Below are positions 1-10,502 of a stretch of 64,000 nt of DNA, one piece after another (within the stretch, counting starts at the first letter, position 1; every line of letters starts with the position of its first letter). The stretch is taken from assembly GCA_025786725.1 (NCBI GenBank), contig JAHLTZ010000031.1, positions 248,001 to 312,000 of the forward strand, written 5' to 3'. Below the pieces are notes generated by a model. It was given only the letters and a program-made list of their open reading frames with translations, was not told the origin of the DNA and did not search any database. The stretch is from Syncephalis fuscata (taxonomy: Eukaryota; Zoopagomycota; Zoopagomycetes; Zoopagales; Piptocephalidaceae). The translations under genes and the position numbers were made by a program.

Positions 1-112
1 ATACAATTTATTTATAAAACTAAAAGAAAATACTATTGTCAGATTAATTTAAACGCCATGTTTAATAAAACACTCTGCCTATTATTGCAAATATTTTCGC
101 TCCCGTGCATCT

Positions 113-592
113 TCAAATCGTTGGCTGGTTTGCCAAATTGCGCTTTATCAATAAGCGACTGAAGTAGTGATATAATTGAGCACGGTTTTCCAGCGAAAAT
201 CCCTTTCGCCACTTTTCATTTTGAACCACGATAAGAACGTCATCATTTTGGCGTACACCCAAGGTGCTACGACGCCAGTCATTAGTCCAATGGATATGAG
301 CACTGATGGCCAATCCACCAGAATTACGATCCTCCCAGCGAAGTCCCAAGTCGTCGGTCGGCACAACGGCCATAATTTTCTCAATAGGGAATGTACGCGA
401 CCAACCAGCCATGTAATAATCATATAGCTTGAGGCTTTTATTTGTTAAGCAAGCAAATCGGTCCTTGTAAAGCACTAGTTCACCCTTGCGGTTGACATAG
501 GCAGCAGCTTCGTTAGCATGTGTACTCGTATTCTTACTGCTGCTATCAGTGCTGAAAGAGGGGTTTTTTGCTCGGATACTGAGACGGTTCAT
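113..592 (-). CDS. Small PH-like domain protein, copy 1
   Basis: Intronless 159-residue protein, no signal peptide. Residues 1-30 are Ser/Thr-rich and probably disordered. The rest is a compact fold of alternating hydrophobic strands containing the segment GELVLYKDRFACLTNKSLKL and, near the end, a W-R-K-G-F-S motif followed by a helix. The same order (E-x-L-V-x-x-D-R-F, then R-K-G-F-S-I/L-E) occurs in the gene at 2477-2914, so the two are paralogues. The strand pattern plus C-terminal helix suggests a PH-like fold, which could bind lipid or protein; that is inference. It is not a named family I can assign. The ATG at 592 is the first in frame. Confidence 0.6.
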   Translation of the reverse strand: MNRLSIRAKNPSFSTDSSSKNTSTHANEAAAYVNRKGELVLYKDRFACLTNKSLKLYDYYMAGWSRTFPIEKIMAVVPTDDLGLRWEDRNSGGLAISAHIHWTNDWRRSTLGVRQNDDVLIVVQNEKWRKGFSLENRAQLYHYFSRLLIKRNLANQPTI

Positions 593-2476
593 GGTGAGGT
601 GGATATTGTTGCGAAAGATAACGGCCTACAAGAAAAGCAAAAAAGAAGCGGTTTTAAAAGCGGCATAAAATGATGCTTGAATGGAAGGGGAAATATGCAG
701 CACTGCATAACCAAATTGGCCTTTGCTGTAATGATGGCATGATTGCTGAAACAGCACGAAAGATAATCAATTTGCAAAGTGGCCACTATTTAGGAAACAC
801 GTCAAGTAATTCTTTATTAAGGCTTTATACCAGCATTTTTCACGCTTCCAAACTAACAACATTGTCAAGATAACACTATTTAATTAAAGTCTGAATAAAT
901 TAAAAATAATTAAAATGCCAATAAACAATTAGATACACATGAAACCAATTGATTTTTGTTTTCGAAACAAATGTATACAATTCATTCAAAACTACTTATA
1001 AACATATACTCGCAATAAGGACTTATTATACTCCGTCCCAAAACGCTAATCCCTAATCCAGCGAAGCGCCGATGCCAAATAATGCGCCACTGCCTTAATG
1101 GCATTATGAAATACAACTGCGTAACGCTCAATCCTTGGCAAACTCTTGGCCAGCTGTAATCTACAAGAGTACAAAACTCTTGGCCAAATACTTTGGTTAA
1201 AAGAATAAGCAATGTCATTACCATCTTTGGTAATTGTAATTATCTGGTTTTTCTCACACAAAAGAATTATAGACCAATAATATACGTCCAAATACAGCAT
1301 TTATTTTTAACAGCCATCACATCGCAATTCCACGCTGCATTGTAAATCTTGTACTTGACTATATCACGTATTTTACATTTTAATATGACAGATTCCATGT
1401 TATCCAATTTTTTATGTTAACCTTGTTAAAAAAATTGACTTATCCAGAATTAATTGACAAGCAAATATAATAGAGACATTAAAATGCTGTTGATCTTTAT
1501 CTATATCACTAATGATACAATGGTAATACTATTTATGCGTTATTGAAAATGTCTAATAGCTGTTGGTATAATAACATTACTGTCATATAACAACTTGATG
1601 GTTTTTTAGTTAATAACGGTTGGTTTATTGACAGTCTTTGTGTGCGATACTCTATTTGTTTTTCAATTTATTATCCAATATACATATATCATTCCCATAC
1701 TATCCCTACTGCCATGTATCATTCTATGCTGTACTAGACACAATTTATTCAATATATACTTTAGCACACGCTACTCATTCTACTTACTGAGCTATATACA
1801 TTACAACCTCAACACCGCTACTTACACTCTTCCCGTCGTATATTCATTCCGTTTTATATAGTTGTGGAGTCTATTGATTACAGCCTATTAGTAAAAGCTA
1901 TTCTTTTATCGCAAACTGTATCTATTATAGATTTTAATTTATTTCACCTACTGAGTTTTACGTATACTGTAATTTTAATTATATCATTTATTTTATATTT
2001 ACATGCTTATAAATAAAAACTTTTACTAAAACACCATGAGTTGGCACGTTATTTAAATGACACAAACTGTTTAGACTTGAGCCACTAAACCATATGTTGA
2101 TAGATCATTAAGAAATGATATAATAGTTTTATAGCTTGTATAGCTTGTATATGTATGGTATATGTTTGCAAAAACTATTGGATCAATATTACAAGATATT
2201 CAGTGAGTACTGTTTTTTTAACTTTATCAATTAGCCATAGTTCTTTCTGAATAATAATTACATTTGATAATTAACTAGAAATAAGCAAACAGACATCAAT
2301 TAGCTGTACTATATCATACATCCATCCTACTGCAATATCAATGAAATTATGAATATTACAAACATCATTGTTTACTAGTATAACATCTTAAAAAGCATTT
2401 ACAATGGCCATCTTTATTGCGTAAAGCTATTAGGCGACAACACATATACTACAATTGATTAAACAACTCCTCGGCT
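593..2476. other. Intergenic, with a diverged dispersed-repeat copy
   Basis: AT-rich. About 1620-1860 on the plus strand is a diverged copy of the dispersed repeat seen at 23.9 kb and 62.8 kb, sharing blocks such as CATATATCATTCCCATACTA and the track toward an ACACCGCTACTTACACTC-like end. An open frame on the minus strand at 1046-1300 has protein-like composition (W, R and aliphatics in balanced use) and could be a leftover exon, but it has no recognisable domain and no support from neighbours. Nothing else supportable was seen. Confidence 0.4.
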
Positions 2477-2914
2477 TTATGCTATTTTCTGTAGCCTTAC
2501 ATCCTCAATCGCCTGCCGAATAAATGGCATAAACTTCTTGGGATCTTCAATTGAAAATCCTTTGCGCTGGCACTTCTTGTTTACTTTAACAATCACCGGA
2601 TAAAAATGTTTGATGCCTGGAATATCGCGACGAAAGTCAAGCGTCCACCAGATGCCCAAGTTAAGCCCGATGCCCATTGCTTTACGCTGCCAGCAAGGTA
2701 CGCCAATATCCTGAGCCCCGTCAACAGATATAATCTCTCGTAAAGGAATCTTGTAGCTGACTCCTGGAAAGTAGCAGTTCTTTAGAATAAGATACTCGGT
2801 GGTCAGACGAACAAACCGGTCACAATACACCAATTCTTCGCCCTCTACCAGTGTAAGAATAGAGCTGGCTGCATCGTTATCAGCTTTATCAGTACTGGGT
2901 TTTACGGCAGCCAT
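2477..2914 (-). CDS. Small PH-like domain protein, copy 2
   Basis: Intronless 145-residue protein. After a short polar N-terminus it contains the segment EGEELVYCDRFVRLTTEYLI, a central W-W-T-L-D-F-R-R stretch and a terminal RKGFSIEDPKKFMPFI helix region. The paralogue at 113-592 has the matching landmarks (LVLYKDRFACLT, W-T-N-D-W-R-R, RKGFSLENRAQL). The two probably arose by local duplication; only repeats lie between them. No signal peptide or membrane segment, so a cytosolic or membrane-peripheral role is likely. A PH-like fold is my inference from the strand pattern. Function unknown. Confidence 0.6.
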   Translation of the reverse strand: MAAVKPSTDKADNDAASSILTLVEGEELVYCDRFVRLTTEYLILKNCYFPGVSYKIPLREIISVDGAQDIGVPCWQRKAMGIGLNLGIWWTLDFRRDIPGIKHFYPVIVKVNKKCQRKGFSIEDPKKFMPFIRQAIEDVRLQKIA

Positions 2915-5002
2915 GGCGAATATAGTTTGAGAAGTAGGTATAAGAAGTTTAATATATCAAAATCTTAGCGGTGTTGGTTTAGACAAAAAAGGCTATACGC
3001 TTGTCCCAGTTTATATTGGGTCCGAAACAACACAGTAGAATACTCTTGAAAGCTTGTGGAAAAGCAGCCTTTGGCCAATAAGTTTCTTGGCATGTTTGCA
3101 TGCAAATGAATCAATAGTGTCATGTTGGAATGCCAAGAATTGCCATATTATGCAGATAACACGCATTGCTTAGACTTGCGTCACTAGGCTATACTCTGTC
3201 TTATCAGTAAATGGTACACAGGTTTCTATATGGTGCATAAACTTGTATATGCATGGTCTGTATTTTCAAGCACCGTTGATGTAAGACGACTAGACCATCA
3301 GCCACTATGACTAACTTGTTGCTTTTTATTTTTTATATACTGACGAAAGAATGACGATCGTCATATTCGAGCATGGCAAATGACAATTAATTTATTTACT
3401 CCATTACAATATGTTGTTAACACAATAAATAAAACTAGTTTTTATTTATTATTTTAAACTAAGACTTCAAAGACCTTTTGTTTTTTAACAATGATGTTTA
3501 CCAATAAAGTATACTTAATATACGACACTATGAGTAAGCAAATGCAAGTGTATGGATATCGCTGAGGCTATAATGTACATAACAATGAGATAAATGAAAT
3601 AGCTCACAATATACAATAAATACAATTGGAAATAAACAAGCATATTTTACTAATGGTGTGTAAGCATTAGGTCATATACTGATACACAATAGAATGGATA
3701 TGCAATGAGAGAAGCATGAATAGCGGTGTTAAAACTATAGCATGCGTATATGAGTGGACAAGCAAAATACCTCGAAATTTATTAATAATAAAGCTAGAAC
3801 AAAAGTAAAACAGATTTGGATAAATAATGACTTGTGTATAGAATGATTTATAAAATGATAAATGTACGGTGAAAAAGTACATAAAACAATGTTAAAGTTA
3901 TAGTGCATATAATTTAATGAGGGACATGGGTAGTGTTTGTTGGTTTATATAAAGAATAGAATGTTCCTAGTATGTCATAGAGTATCATATAACAATTGGG
4001 ATAACTGGGAATGATATAGGTGAATATATATACATACTGGATAATAAAGTTATGATTATTATTATGTTGGTGGCTGATGTCGTTCATTACCCAGTTCCAT
4101 GGTCAATAGAGCAAACATTTAGTTTAATTATGCAAATATTATAGAATGTACTTATTTAACTTTCAGATCATATTAAATGGCTAATAACAACTTACCATAA
4201 AATTAAATTGCTTGATTACTTAAAATGACACAAGTAAATAACATCAGATTATACAGGGCAATAATATTTTATAGTAATAGTTATTGGTTAATCACAATAA
4301 TTTATGGTAAAGAATCGCTATTAGTTTATAAATGGTATTGCAATTACCTTGCTAATGATATAAATAAAAATAGAATAGATAGTATAAATATGATGGTATT
4401 AACATTGCTTATCATTTACATCGTATGTGCGTATTTATAACTTTGTGTAAAAATAATAGAATAAACATGTATAGAATATGCTGAAGGATCGTGTAATACT
4501 TATGATAGTGCCATTCGTAATAGAATTAAAAAATTGGCAATTCAAATGGGCAATCTACGCTGAGCAGTCTTTAATGATGACCATATTACAACATAACAAT
4601 GTTTGTTAAAACTATTACTTTTAGCATTCAAATAACGATATGAAAAACTTTTATTACATGTAGATTGGCAAAAAGGACAATTAGCATACTAAGGCGTTAC
4701 ATAAACCAAAGTGTTTAGTCTTGATGAAATATAGGAATGGATAGGGTAAATACGAATGCCGAATTTCCGATATGCAGCATGAACAACTGTTTCATGCATT
4801 ATAGCGAGTGTTTAGTATCAAAAATGATTGCATGCCAGTCGCTGCATGTTAGTAATAATTTATCCGATTTACCGACACTACATTTAAATACTGTTTTTTT
4901 GGTATACCACGATACCTGAATCTATATCTACATCTTCTCCCTATTAACTTTGAATTTATCCATTGCTACTTTGTGTGTGTGTGTGCAGCTGTAGTATCTA
5001 AC
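2915..5002. other. Intergenic, dispersed-repeat copy on minus strand
   Basis: About 3660-4170 is a minus-strand copy of the dispersed repeat found at 7.2, 13.3, 23.9, 25.1, 26.1, 27.0 and 62.8 kb. It is recognisable by the track TATGCAATGAGAGAAGCATG, the segment GGGAATGATATAGGTGAATA and the end resembling CCATGGTCAATAGAGC. The remainder, including 4225-4440, is AT-rich sequence whose open frames look random. No RNA gene was seen. Confidence 0.45.
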
Positions 5003-6798
5003 ATGCGCCATTTCTCTTTTCTTCTTTATTCGGTGGCCGCCTTGCTGCTATTTGCCAACGATAGTAGTACTGCTAAATCAACAGCCGCTCACAGTACTAA
5101 AATCAACATTTAAAGTCATCAAATTTTTTAAACAGCCGCTAAAGATTGCGTTTAGTGCTGGGTTTGGCGGGAAAAGCCATGCAGCTCCTCAGTTAGTTCT
5201 AGCTGATATTTTAGTTGCCCGAGGCCATGATGTTAGTTTTATCACATATGACGATGTGGCTACTGCGTGGACAGCTGACTATCCACGTGTAAAACCGGTG
5301 AAGTTGGGACTAAATCCACAATCACCTGAGCGCTTTCGGAAGCTTCAAGACCCAATATTAAAGGAAAATCCATCTCCCCTTACCGCAACTAGCACTCTTT
5401 TGAATAAGCTAAATATACAATATCCCAAAGACTACAAATTTTTCCATCATTGGATATCTACCAATAAGGTGGATGTAATGGTTTGTGATTTTTTTATGAG
5501 TGGCTGTTATGACGCAGCCTACGAAACCAATACCCCGTTTGTAATTACTACATCGGCAATTGACCTTCAAGGTGAGTAGCTAACGATGCAGCTAGCTATA
5601 TCAATACACTAATAGTATGTATCACTATAGGATATGGTAGCACGTCTTATACGTCAAATCACCTATCTCGTCTATCGTCATCTACTCATGATAAAACCAG
5701 CTTTTTTGAACGATTTTACGACAAGATAATAATGCCTACAGCTATGGCGTGGAAATCAAAGAGTTAATTCAAGAAAAGCGAGCGACTTATTCGGAGCTCA
5801 ATGTAACGCCATATATGACTGTATCAGAACGATGGAGACATGGTTTGTGCTGGTCAATAATTTACTCGCGCTGAGGTAAATTTCATTTTAAACAATATAC
5901 AAAATACTAATAGTCTACTTAGCCGCTCGCCAACTACCTTCAAAACATTTTTAATCGGGCCCGCTATACCACACAAGTATGCATCGCTATCTAGTGAATT
6001 AATTGAATTCATGGATGCGCGTAAAAATGTCGTGTATGTTGGATTTGGTGGCAATACAATCTTGTCTCGTAGTCAAATTTTCACTATCCTTAGCTCTTTG
6101 CTAGTTGCCTATGATGACAAATTAATTGATGGTGTTGTGTGGGGATGATGCGTACTGCAGATAACCATGACCTTATACACGAAACAGTCACTGCCAATGA
6201 TGTTGTACATAGCATTAAAGATATGCAATCAGGTAAACATGCAGCAGTTCGTCTGTTGAATCGGGCACCACAACGCGCTGTACTGGAACATCCATCTACG
6301 AGATTGTTTATCAGTCATTGCGGTATTGCATCGCTATTTGAATCATTGTTCGCCGGTGTTCCTATTCTAGGCCTTCCGGGCTTTGGTGATCAACCAAGCA
6401 ATGCCGTTAAATTGACTGAAAAAGGATACGGTTTATGGCTAGATAAAACAACATTGACAGAAGCAACTATTGTGAGTACTCTTCGTCGCTTACTGGCAAA
6501 GGACTCGGCCGAAGCAGCCTCATTTAAGGCCAATGTATTGTTGGCACAAAGAATGATCCAAATTGCAGATCGAGAGCGTATGCGAGGTGCCGATCTAATT
6601 GAGTTGGCCGCCATTCCTGGTGCTATTAAAGCATACGAAAGCGCTGATTGGCGTATGCCTTGGTGGACAGCAAACAATTATGATTTATATGCATTTTTAC
6701 TGTTTATTGTTTTATCTGTTGTTTATTTGAGTTTAAGAGTAGTTAAAGGTGCGATTAGTGTCGTGATGTCTAAACAATCTAAACAAAAGCAAGCATAA
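5003..6798 (+). pseudogene. Secreted/ER UDP-glycosyltransferase, frame-broken
   Basis: Family 1 UDP-glycosyltransferase, which moves a sugar from a UDP-sugar to a lipophilic acceptor, usually in the ER lumen. The start chosen is the ATG at 5003, which encodes a signal peptide (MRHFSFLLYSVAALLLFAND); an intron of about 50 nt would join it to the body (IAFSAGFGGKSH, then ILVARGHDVSF). The C-terminal donor-binding region is clear: LNRAPQRAVLEHP, FISHCGIASLFESLFAGVPI and GFGDQPSNA, followed by a transmembrane segment (about LYAFLLFIVLSVVYLSL) and a basic tail, as in ER-anchored UGTs. Introns lie near 5571-5629 and 5874-5921. Three places (about 5755-5761, 5830-5836 and 6141-6147) each need one extra base to keep frame. 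It may be a young pseudogene or an allele carrying assembly errors. Confidence 0.75.
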
Positions 6799-7854
6799 TA
6801 AAAATACTATTTAGTCATTTACTTATATTTATTAAACATTCTATTAATAATTTATTGTAATTTGAATGTAAAATGGCTAATATTTAATAACGCCCAATCT
6901 ATTGAACATGATGGTGGGTAGTTAATGACATCAATAATCAAACACTCATCATTATAGATTCGTTATCCAGTACGCATATATTTTCTATTTAACTATATTG
7001 TTAACAGTGTATAATTATACTATTATATATCATTCTGTGCTATACTGAATACATTATTGTTATATGTTTCAATTACATATAGCTTGCTAATTGAATGAGC
7101 TATGATACATTATTAATAAAGCTAGAGCAAAAAGGGCAACTTCAATAGCCAGCGTGTATCTACTAAACAATAAAATAATATGCACTATAATGAATATGCA
7201 ATACAAAGTGACAATTAGTAATGTCAGAGTTATTCGACATATATGCATGATCAATGACCAACATTAGTTGACATTTATAAATAATAAATTTAGAACAAAA
7301 AGTAAAAACAGCTTTGGATAGATGAAGGATGAGTGGACTAAGTAAATTATATTGGTGTATGTAAAGAATAGACTATGCCTAATATAGCATATAATGATAT
7401 ATAATAATGTGGAATAGAATGGGAATGATATAAGTAAATAGAGGATATATGCATACTGATGATAAATCTACAATGATGAGTATTTTATACTTTGATGTCA
7501 TTTACCACCCATTATCATGTTAATAGATTGAGTGTTATTAAATATAGTCATTTAATCACAAAACAAACAGTATGATTAAGCGATTTAATTATTGAATAAA
7601 ACTCACCATCTGTCCCATGTTCAATAGAACAAATATCTAGTTCAATTACACAAATACTGTTATGTTTATTCATTTGTCTCCAAATCACATTAAATAGTTG
7701 ATAAAATGGTATAAAATAGGTTTATGACAACATACATAAATATGTTAATCACGTTGTATTAAAATTTAATATTTATTTAACATATGAATACTGAGTAGAA
7801 CAAGCTATTTACAAAATATTGCCTGACAATTGTTGAATTAGTACGTGTAACAGA
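6799..7854. repeat. Intergenic repeats and left inverted arm
   Basis: About 6885-7060 is a plus-strand fragment of the dispersed repeat. 7169-7749 is nearly identical to the reverse complement of 13242-13820, about 580 bp with only scattered differences. This arm carries the shared dispersed-repeat landmarks, for example GGGAATGATATAAGTAAATA and ACTCACCATCTGTCCCATGT. No gene was seen. Confidence 0.75.
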
Positions 7855-10502
7855 TCATGTCAATAAACACTTACAGTTTTTGACTTTTTTGGCAGGACGT
7901 TGGTCGCTACTTGTTGAGTGGGACCGTTTAACGCCATGTTGATTCATAGGGGCAACAGCATGATCTTGGGCTGCTTCATCTTCCGCATCTGTTGCAGTTA
8001 AATCCTTGCTTACTTTCTTTTCGGCATCGCTTGTTACTATTTCTTTTCTTTGGCTGATGCTTCATCTTTTATAGCCACCTCTTCTTGTTGTTCAGCCTTT
8101 GTGGCTGTGTCTTCTGCTGCATTATTGGCTTTTATTTCTTTTTCTTCTTTTTCTTCTTCTTGTACGTCTTGAGTTACTTCTGACTCACTGAATTCTTCTG
8201 ACGATTCAGTAAACCAGGCACTTTCTAAAGCCTGCTCGGCTGTTAGGCGCAAGTTACGGTCGATAGCTAAAAGACCACCAATTAAGTTTTGCGCTATAAA
8301 TTGCATTAGTTTCTTTTGTAACTTTAGAATAAAGCTACTTACCTTCAGTTGATATGCCATTCCAGCTATCGTCAAAATCTAGTGGATTGCTGAATATATT
8401 GATGATATGGATCAAACATGTGTTATTGACTTTAATTTCAAATGGAAGAGTGCCTAGATTCAAACAGTAAGTTAACAAAACTACCAAATCTGCAAATACT
8501 TACGCGTGAGCATAAAATACAATATAAGACCAAGACTCCATTGGTCGGCTTCTTTTCCATAGCCTTGCTCATGGAATTGTTCATTCAACATAGTTGCCAG
8601 GTCAGCATCATACTTTTCTATATTTTTAACCAGCTGATTTTCAAACTTGGATCTAAGAATGACATCCGGTGCCATGTAGCTAGTGGTACCACACATATTA
8701 TCAAGCATGGGCGCTTCTGCGTTAAGTTCACGCGCTGTGCCGAAATCCGTAATTAAAATAGACGGATACTTGACTGGACGCCGAACCAGGACATTTTCTG
8801 GCTAATGCATGGTTGGAATTAAACTAACATATATTAACATAGCTAATTACCTTTAAATCTAAGCGATGGCCATTGCAACAACAATAGTTTTTTAGTTATG
8901 TAAATAAATACCATCTTTAATTTACCACAATGTACAATGCCTTTACTATGCAAATGCTGGTTTAGAGTTAGTAACAAATCAGTAAATATAGTTGTTGCTT
9001 ACCTTGACTCCTTCGAGCACTTGCTTGAAAATATGCTTGGCTTCCTGTTCGGATAGCGGACCATAGCGCACGCAATAATCGAACAGGTCGCCACCAGCTG
9101 CATACTCAAACATCAAGTAGTTGTGCATTTCCGTATCACATGCATCAACTAGCTTTATTATGTTCGAGTGACCTTGTGCAGTGGTAATCACGTTCTTTTC
9201 TTCATTGAAACTATTTAAAATGTTATTTTCTATTGCGTTCATAACTTTCTTCTTATTGCAGATCTTAACGGCAATGGGCATCTTATTGCCGCGTGTTTCC
9301 CCATAATAGACGTCACCAAAAGAGCCACTAAACTAAGTTATAAACAATATGGTTTAAATTAGACAAATACCACCTGCCAAGCAACTGCTCTGTTACAGCA
9401 TATTTGATGCCGACGACCTAGCACTGTGTTAGTTGTCATAAATTATTATAGCTAAATACTATTAGCTTACTGTGCCGAAATCACAACTTTTGTCGCTAAT
9501 TCTTAATTCCAGCTTATTGATTTTGTATACCATAAGTACTAGTATTAGTAATGGTTAGTCTTGCTTATTGTAGATTAATAAAGCTTACTATTATTTTCAT
9601 CAAGCCGGACATAATTATTATTTTTCATAATGGCCATAGCTCCTTGTCGAATTTCCCTACCATCCACTAAATACATAGTCAGCATTATGTATAATTATTA
9701 ATGACTGTATTTACCAATGATGTCGTTGATCATCAAATTCTAATAGCATATTTAGTACTAATATTGATTAGCATAGCAATTACTTACTCTTAATCTCATG
9801 GTATTTCCCTCCTAAATATGTGTTATAATTGTTATTACTATTTAACACAAATTTATATGCTACTTACCATGAATATGCAAAGTATTCGGTTTTGCTGGCC
9901 CCTGACCTTCTTCTGTGCTAAATAACATAAATCATCATATCAGTAAAAGCTGTACAATGTTGTCTATTAGTGTTATATCAAATCAAACCAGAATAGCCTG
10001 ATATGTATACATTTGCTATACAATAGCAAACCATAATATAGCAATGAAAGCCCATTATTATGCGCTGTATAACTTACTTGTTTTTGTCTTGAGAAAGAGT
10101 AAACGGCTTGTTCCGTTTTAACAGGAACTCTTCAGATATATGGTTAATTCAACCATTCATTAATAATGTGTTTACTTACCCATGCCTTCAACACTAAATA
10201 CTTCAACCCAGCCTACTGTTTCTGCCTTCTCTGCTTCACTCATTTTGCCCATGCAGTAGGGAGTCTTTCGTAAATATCTCCTACTGAATTGTTGGGCGCA
10301 ACAAATGATGAAGCAAGAGTGGGCAGATGTGCTGTTGCTGTTGCCTGAGCCGCTGCAGATAGCTCACAAGCAACAGCATTTGTAGCGGAGTGTGTATCAG
10401 GCTCAGCTACAAGTGGTAAAATAGAAGATGGCAGTAAAATGTAGGGAAATCATTTAAATCCGAAGTAGTACTGCTACAGCTAAGTGATTTTGGGCTGTCC
10501 AT
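7855..10502 (-). CDS. FHA plus Ser/Thr protein kinase, Chk2/Rad53-like
   Basis: Multi-exon protein kinase. The N-terminal half, in small exons from about 9480 to 10240, resembles a degenerate FHA (phosphothreonine-binding) domain; the stretch reading IIVDGREIRQGAMAIMKNNN matches the N-G/V-D-G-x-x-I...G core. The kinase domain has the Gly loop LLGSGSFGDVYYGE, VAIK-like lysine AVKICNKKK, catalytic HCDLKPENVLV, DFG (ILITDFGTARELN), APE as MAPDVI and a conserved DQWSLGLILYFML. The catalytic motif is HCD rather than HRD, and its second half lies on an 8-nt exon at 8851-8858. The acidic tail ends in a nuclear-localisation-like KRSHSTSSDQRPAKKVK. A DNA-damage checkpoint role is inferred from domain order. 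Three one-base gaps (about 8038-8050, 10255-10262 and 10430-10436) break the raw frame, so exact termini are uncertain. Confidence 0.75.
8851..8858 (-). other. 8-nt microexon of the kinase gene
   Basis: The exon is ATTTAAAG on the minus strand. It is preceded by an acceptor ending CTTAG and followed by a GTAATT donor. It joins the upstream exon ending ...CATTGTG (8926-8956) to the downstream exon starting CCAGAAAAT, giving H-C-D-L-K-P-E-N. Without it the catalytic loop cannot be made, so its reality is well supported by conservation of the motif. Confidence 0.8.

Noticed and set aside
6143-6148. TGA in the UDP-glycosyltransferase as another selenocysteine codon
   Set aside because: The family homology continues in a different frame after it, so it is a frame loss and not recoding.
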